This document shows positions 63,908 to 64,000 of a stretch of DNA of 64,000 bases, piece by piece. Source of the DNA: Mycolicibacterium rhodesiae (GTDB lineage Bacteria > Actinomycetota > Actinomycetes > Mycobacteriales > Mycobacteriaceae). The DNA lies in the NCBI RefSeq assembly GCF_002086695.1, contig NZ_MVIH01000021.1, positions 1 through 64,000 of the forward strand, in the 5' to 3' direction. The translations under genes were made by a program, and so were the position numbers. Below the pieces are notes generated by a model, which was given only the letters and a program-made list of their open reading frames with translations, was not told where the DNA came from and did not search any database. Position 1 is the stretch's first letter, and each line of letters begins with the position of its first letter.

Positions 63908-64000
63908 TCAGGGGACGTCGGTGTACTGCCAGCTCGCCCCGGTGTTGGAAAACGTGAATCCCTTGCCGGTCTGTTCGCTCAGGCACGAGATGCCGGTCTG
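63908..64000 (-). CDS. C-terminal end of a probable secreted protein (start outside window)
   Basis: On the minus strand an open frame enters from the window edge and ends at the TGA at 63910-63908. The last 30 residues include ISCLSEQTGKGFTFSNTG and end WQYTDVP. A cysteine followed by a short Gly-Phe-type motif near the end resembles the C-terminus of small secreted mycobacterial proteins whose last part reads like Cys-x-N/E-x2-T-G-x-G-F. The rest of the gene is outside the window, so no function is proposed. It is convergent with the sugar transporter gene. Confidence 0.6.
   Translation of the reverse strand, partial: QTGISCLSEQTGKGFTFSNTGASWQYTDVP

Overview
The window is high-GC actinobacterial chromosome, almost certainly Mycobacterium in the broad sense and most likely a fast grower (Mycolicibacterium). 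It carries the division cluster ftsW-murG-murC-ftsQ-ftsZ-pgeF-yggS-sepF-yggT-wag31, the mycothiol gene mshC, many lipobox lipoproteins, a DUF222/HNH gene of the 13E12 type, heteromeric-type acyl-CoA dehydrogenases and leaderless-looking starts. Gene order at both ends follows what I remember of the M. tuberculosis Rv2154c-Rv2124c region.

Layout. 0-9.2 kb: peptidoglycan synthesis, divisome and polar growth genes, all on the plus strand. 9.2-34.6 kb: an accessory block of about 25 kb that I do not know from that place in M. tuberculosis. It holds an SRPBCC-epimerase fusion; a minus-strand cluster (pyruvate-kinase-like protein, lipoprotein with a beta-lactamase fold but no catalytic Ser/Lys, glutamine amidotransferase-like protein, SDR, alkylsulfatase-like MBL protein, sulfotransferase, RidA, formamidase-type amidase); a CitA/CitB-like two-component system divergent from a tctCBA-usp transporter operon; a TerC protein; an ECF sigma/anti-sigma locus with envelope redox genes; and two LysR-controlled units. 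The block ends at a tRNA-Leu(GAG) gene. 34.7-47.9 kb: conserved housekeeping genes return (M20 peptidase, PEBP protein, pyrD, lppL, uppP, histidine phosphatase, DUF3090, SCO1664-family, cysQ, mshC), with two extra secreted hydrolase-type lipoproteins inserted. 47.9-56.5 kb: an acyl-CoA dehydrogenase pair, an HNH protein, a PAC2 protein and metH behind a candidate SAH riboswitch. 56.5-64 kb: a tightly overlapped gnd-zwf-glycosidase operon, a HAD phosphatase, a sugar:proton symporter and the end of a small secreted protein.

Most interesting are two regulatory systems. First, an ECF sigma factor and a small zinc-finger anti-sigma sit beside a methionine-clustered secreted protein, a cytochrome b/molybdopterin (YedY-fold) fusion and an RclC-like DUF417 membrane protein. 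All three promoters in this locus share GTAAC-N18-CAC with identical spacing, which suggests one autoregulated regulon, possibly for repair of oxidised envelope proteins or reactive chlorine stress. Second, the metH leader can fold into the P1/P2/pseudoknot layout of SAH riboswitches, with a hairpin that covers the ribosome binding site in the alternative state.

No insertion sequence, CRISPR array, prophage or rRNA was seen. No stretch over 300 bases lacks a gene or regulatory element. Functions are assigned by reading motifs; no database search was run.
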